Source: Pyrus communis (Eukaryota; Streptophyta; Magnoliopsida; Rosales; Rosaceae). Taken from it: 64,000 nucleotides of DNA. The stretch lies in NCBI RefSeq assembly GCF_963583255.1, contig NC_084819.1, positions 13,298,471-13,362,470 of the forward strand. The letters run 5' to 3'. A program made the translations under genes and the position numbers. Below, one piece after another: positions 60,005-64,000 of this stretch. How positions within the stretch are numbered: position 1 is the stretch's first letter; every line of letters begins with the position of its first letter. Below the pieces are notes generated by a model. It saw only the letters and a list, made by a program, of their open reading frames with translations, did not search any database and was not told where the DNA came from.

Positions 60005-62489
60005 TGTGACGACCCATCCCCAAATTATTGTATATATTTATTTCCGAGTATGTAAAGTGACGATTATGCCCTCGAGGCTTAGTGATGGGGATGTACGTAT
60101 ATAGTTTTAAATTATTTTTTTCACTGACATGATTAAATTATACTTGACGTCACGAGCGCGTTGACGTGAGTTAGGGTCGAATCGGGTTCATAACGAAAAT
60201 GTTACGAACGAATAGGTGTAATTGGGTAGAGTTATAATTTTGGGTTGTCCATAACATATCCACCAATTATCTTCTTTTCCTACAACCTTGGACCCAATTA
60301 GAATTTTTAGGCTTGTTTTATTTCTTTTGGACCAATTGTTAGGCCTTAAATCACATAGCCCACTCAGGGCTTGTGATCCTTTTATGCTGCCCAATCCCGT
60401 AACACATACATACATACAAACACGTGCAAACCTTCTCATCTCTCTCATCTTCTCGAATTTTCTCTCCAGTCCGTGCACCCGAGCCTACCAACTCTTAAAC
60501 TCACCAAAAACTACACGGATCAAGCTTTTCAAGGTCATCATCGTGTTCCTCTCAAGCCTACGATCTCAGCCATACCAATAGTTCGAAGAAAGGATAAGTT
60601 TTACACAGGAACTCACGAGCTCTGGCGAGGTGCCATGTTACTCCATTGTGATTATGGATGTTTCACAGAGTTCTAAAGCTCAAGGAAGTCTTTAATCAAC
60701 TCCATAGAGACCCTAGAGTAGATTTAGGGTGGAGTTGCAGTTGGGATAAGGGGATTCACAAAGTTCCAGATTGGCCAGATTATAACAAGCTTTATTCCGA
60801 CCACTTCCTGTCGGTTTTAGGTCCCCAAATAGGTAAGATTGTGTTCTTCTAGTTGAGAGCTTTAAATCCATATAAAATTCATGAATTTTGGTCGAAAAAT
60901 GAGTGAGATATTAAAGTTTTAAGATTTTCCAGAAATCGGCAACATAGACGGCAGGTGGCAGTGGTTTCTAGCGAGTCACCGGAGAAGACAAGGAATATTT
61001 CGTCAACATTGATGGAATATACTGAGAGCGTCAGGTAACTCTATTAGTTTTAAAACGGAATATTCCCTAATGCCGTTAGGGAATCCGTCAGTGTGCCAGG
61101 CACATGCCTGCGCGTGGGACATCAAAAAAAATTTCTAAAAATATAGGGGTGCTCGTCATGTTGAGTAGGCCACGATGGTGTATTCAAACACCCCAATTGA
61201 GCAACGTGTGAGAAGTTATTACACGGTTTTTGTCACATCCCTACTCAAGCCCCCACCGCATCTCGGGCTCGACTCCACCGTAGCACGATATTGTCCGCTT
61301 TGGGCTCCAACCACGCCCTCATGGTTTTGTTTCTGGAAACTCATAAGAGAACTTCCCAGTGGGTCACCATTTCAATTATCAAAGATAGTAACCCCTCACC
61401 GTAAAACTTGTATAATTTCCCAGAAAATAGAATACATATCTATACCACAACCATGCTCAGAATAGCAAAATTCACAAATATGCTATGTTGAACATCTCAG
61501 CATAAAAATATGTAAGCCAGGTGATATAAATCAATGCAAAAGATATATCAGCCAAAATCACCTAACGTGACCTGTACGGCTGAATCTAGGGCTCATCCAT
61601 CTAGTCGGAGTCACCTAACGTGACCTATATGGCTCAAATCCATATCTCAACAAATATACCTGCACATGAGTCAGAACCACCTAAAGTGGGTGTATGACAG
61701 GACTGGGTGTAAATAAATACGCTCAAGTGCTAAGATTACGTGAAGACTATGCGAATGATCGCGGGTCACCTACGAGTCAGAACCACCTATAGTGGTCTAT
61801 ACGACATGACTGTACACCTAACTTGGATTCAAGGTAAGCGTATGGTGTAGGAGGTGAACATCATGTGAAGGATTGTGCCCTAACTACGGGCAAGAGCACT
61901 AACACCGGGGTGCAGGTTTATGAGCTCTCAACACATCTCACATAATCATCAATTCACATAAACAATCTACAACTCACCTGGTACTTACCTGAGCATCCAC
62001 CACGTCAAATCACAATATGCACATATCATACAAATTCATAGTCTAAGCATAAATCAATAGGCATGGCATTTCAAACATAATTTCATTTAAACACATTTTC
62101 TGGGAAAATAGCAAGTATATAAGTATATACTGAAAACCAAAAGCCCACTCACACTTTCTGTTTTGCGCCCCTCCAGGTTCTAGTTAGGAGTGCTTTTTGG
62201 TGGCTTACGAGGACTCCACGGCAGCTTTGACAGATTATCACCATTGTATGGTCATCTTTGGGTGTTATATAATTAGTATTCGTCCTGCTGGACTGCACTT
62301 AGGCTACTTATGCTCTAGTTGTGAATTCATACTTATTTCGTCTTGCACCTTATCTTATCTAATGCTCTAGTTAGTTGGGTTTTTATTTTTTTCCCATTGC
62401 TTATATTAATATTGCTTCCGCATTGTGCACATGGCTACGTCACCTTCACGTGACGGCCAACACGCCTTGATTTCGGTCGGGGTGTGTCA
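60005..62489 (+). repeat. Gypsy-family LTR with an internal inverted segment
   Basis: Starts TGTGACGACCCATCCCC and ends GTCGGGGTGTGTCA. 60005-61235 and 62144-62489 are in plus orientation. 61390-62143 is inverted relative to other copies: the hairpin modules read CACCTAACGTGACCTGTACG and the block reads GCACTAACACCGGGGTGCAG. 61236-61389 (starting TTTTTGTCACATCCCTAC) belongs to another LTR type. No coding sequence. Confidence 0.65.
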
Positions 62490-63666
62490 GTTTCGGCAAC
62501 AAAGCCATAAAGTGTGATAGTGTATACAATGTGAATAAATTAAAACCTAAATGTGCTTAAGTACATGAGTGCGCGAGGAGCGGGTCCTAGTGGACATTCA
62601 GGGTCGAGGTGTGTCAGTTTTGGTTATGTGCTTAGAATTAACGTTAAATTAGTTGTTTCACATATAGGTGAGACGTTTTCGGAGGACGAGCGTAGCCAGG
62701 CAAGACTTGGGGTTACGACCCTGCTACATACCTGTGAGTGGGCTTTTGGTTTTCTATATATATATATACATATATATGTTTTCCATTTTCCCAGAAATGG
62801 TTTTTAAATGGATTTATGTTTTTTAAATGTCATGTCTATTGCATTACATTTTAGTATATGCATTAGTATAGATATGCATATTATTGCACGACGCTGCGGA
62901 CGCCCAAGTAAGCTTCAGGTGAGTACATATTGTTGATAGTGACTGTAGTGTGTATGGTTATGTTTAGAAGCATTTAGTGCTCATTATCTTGCACCCCGGT
63001 GTTAGTGCTCCGCCCAAGACCAGGGCCTAGCCTTCACGTGATCGTTCACCTCCAACACCACATGCTCACCTTGGATCCAAGGCAGGTGCCAGCCTGTCGT
63101 ACATAACACATTAGGTGGTTCCGACTCGTAGGTGACTTGCGATTTATCGCACAACCTTCACGTGATCATAACACTTGAGCGTACTTATTTACACCCAGCT
63201 TGTCATACAGACCACATTAAGTGGTTCCGTGCAGGAATTGGTAGATGAGCTATAGGCTCAGCCGTATAGGTCACGTTAGGTGACTCCATCTGACATATCA
63301 TTTTACATTAATTTATTTCATCTGGCTAACTTATTTCATTGTTGAGATACTTGACATGGCATATACTTGGTTTTCACTACTCTCGAGCATGACTTGTATA
63401 TACGTATGTATTATTTTTTGGGAGATTATACAGGTTTTACGGTGAGGGGTTATTATTTTCGGAAAGTGAAATGGTTTTAAAAAGCTTTGTTTTTGCCCAC
63501 TCACGTTTTTTGTTTTGCGCCCTTCTAGGTTCTAGTTAGAAGTTCGTGTTGATGGCTTACGAGGACTCTACAACGGTTTTAATAGACTTCAAATAATGTA
63601 CGGATTTCTTTCGTGCCTTCTATAATTTTTACCTAGCTAGCTAGACTGCATCCAGGTTACCTATGC
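62490..63666 (+). repeat. Second gypsy-family LTR fragment, truncated at the PP2C gene
   Basis: Plus orientation. Contains GTGAGTGGGCTTTTGG (62734), GCGGACGCCCAAGTAAGC, CACCCCGGTGTTAGTGCTC (62992), the hairpin modules (63100-63290), ACAGGTTTTACGGTGAGGGG and CTAGACTGCATCCAGG. Compared with 62144-62489 it stops early, in the middle of the LTR, at the gene boundary. Confidence 0.65.
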
Positions 63667-64000
63667 CAATGCCAAAAGAAAGTCTTCTGGATAGTTTCTG
63701 GCACTCTTTATCGATCTGATCCGAATACATCCCACGATCAATTGGGCTAGACAAGTAACCTCGCTCTATCGGACCCGACAAAAAGCCTATCTCGATCGGA
63801 GCCGGCCCCGAAACTCCCTGGTACGACTTCCGAGGAACCGGCTGTAGAGGAATGGAGGCGAACGAGGTGGAGCTCTCGAACTTCGCCGCCCGATCGGAGC
63901 CGGCGCTGTACGGGTAGAGCTTGCAGAGAGAAGTCGAGCGCATCGTGAATGTGTTAGCGCTGACGGAGGCGTCGGAGATTGACCGGAACGTCGTCGTTGG
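63667..64000 (-). pseudogene. PP2C phosphatase, POLTERGEIST-like, N-terminal fragment cut by an LTR
   Basis: The minus-strand frame is open from the window edge (TTFRSISDASVSANTF) through ESSTSFASIPLQPVPR to the repeats SGPIERGYLSSPIDRG, characteristic of the N-terminal region of POL/PLL-type protein phosphatases 2C, which act in meristem signalling at the plasma membrane. The catalytic domain lies further downstream and is missing: after LSRRLSFGIGIG the frame runs into LTR sequence and a stop at about 63641. The 5' end is outside the window. It is either a truncated pseudogene or a gene with a displaced 3' part. Confidence 0.65.

Overview
The window is plant nuclear DNA: split genes with GT-AG introns, LTR retrotransposons primed by initiator-tRNA-Met, CACTA, MULE and Helitron-like DNA transposons, and a LINE with a plant-type RNase H tail. 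The repeat families look to me like those of woody Rosaceae (apple or pear type). That is recognition from memory, not a proof. Most of the sequence is nested and broken mobile DNA; real host coding sequence is sparse.

Layout. 1-4796: the 3' part of a Ty3/gypsy-type (Tat-like) element with a long, apparently undamaged multi-exon plant-mobile-domain gene on the minus strand, then the 3' LTR. 4797-7257: the 3' end of a CACTA transposon with a decayed Ulp1-type protease. 7261-33655: a locus of four copies of a divergent cyclic-nucleotide-gated channel (CNGC) gene. Copy 1 is only a last exon, cut off by the CACTA element. Copy 2 lost its pore helix and its C-terminal domain. Copy 3 (16897-19561) is the only complete model, 572 codons. 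Copy 4 is two scattered exons. Because the copies are paralogues, one copy often shows the empty site of a transposon present in another. This defines the CACTA insertion, a Pack-MULE-like element carrying an F-box/LRR gene fragment, and a 5'-truncated LINE. Several LTR pieces fill the gaps.

33656-39350: a Helitron-like patchwork holding fragments of at least four unrelated host genes (NET/NAB actin-binding protein, PPR protein, RING-CH protein, hnRNP Q-like LIF2) and a 5S rRNA fragment. 39529-40970: MITE-like elements. 41380-46653: two pieces of an endogenous caulimovirid-like pararetrovirus, inactivated by stop codons and a deletion. 46654-58102: a decayed Ty1/copia element whose 3' LTR was entered, six bases from its start, by a complete 9.4-kb Ty3/gypsy chromovirus (48456-57833) with a perfect 5-bp target duplication but a damaged gag-pol. 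58103-63666: more LTR remnants, one with an internal inversion. 63667-64000: an N-terminal piece of a POLTERGEIST-like PP2C gene cut by an LTR.

The genes do not form a pathway. What links them is history: segmental and tandem duplication of the CNGC locus, followed by repeated transposon nesting. Coordinates of exons come from reading frames and splice signals by eye; no alignment or search was run.
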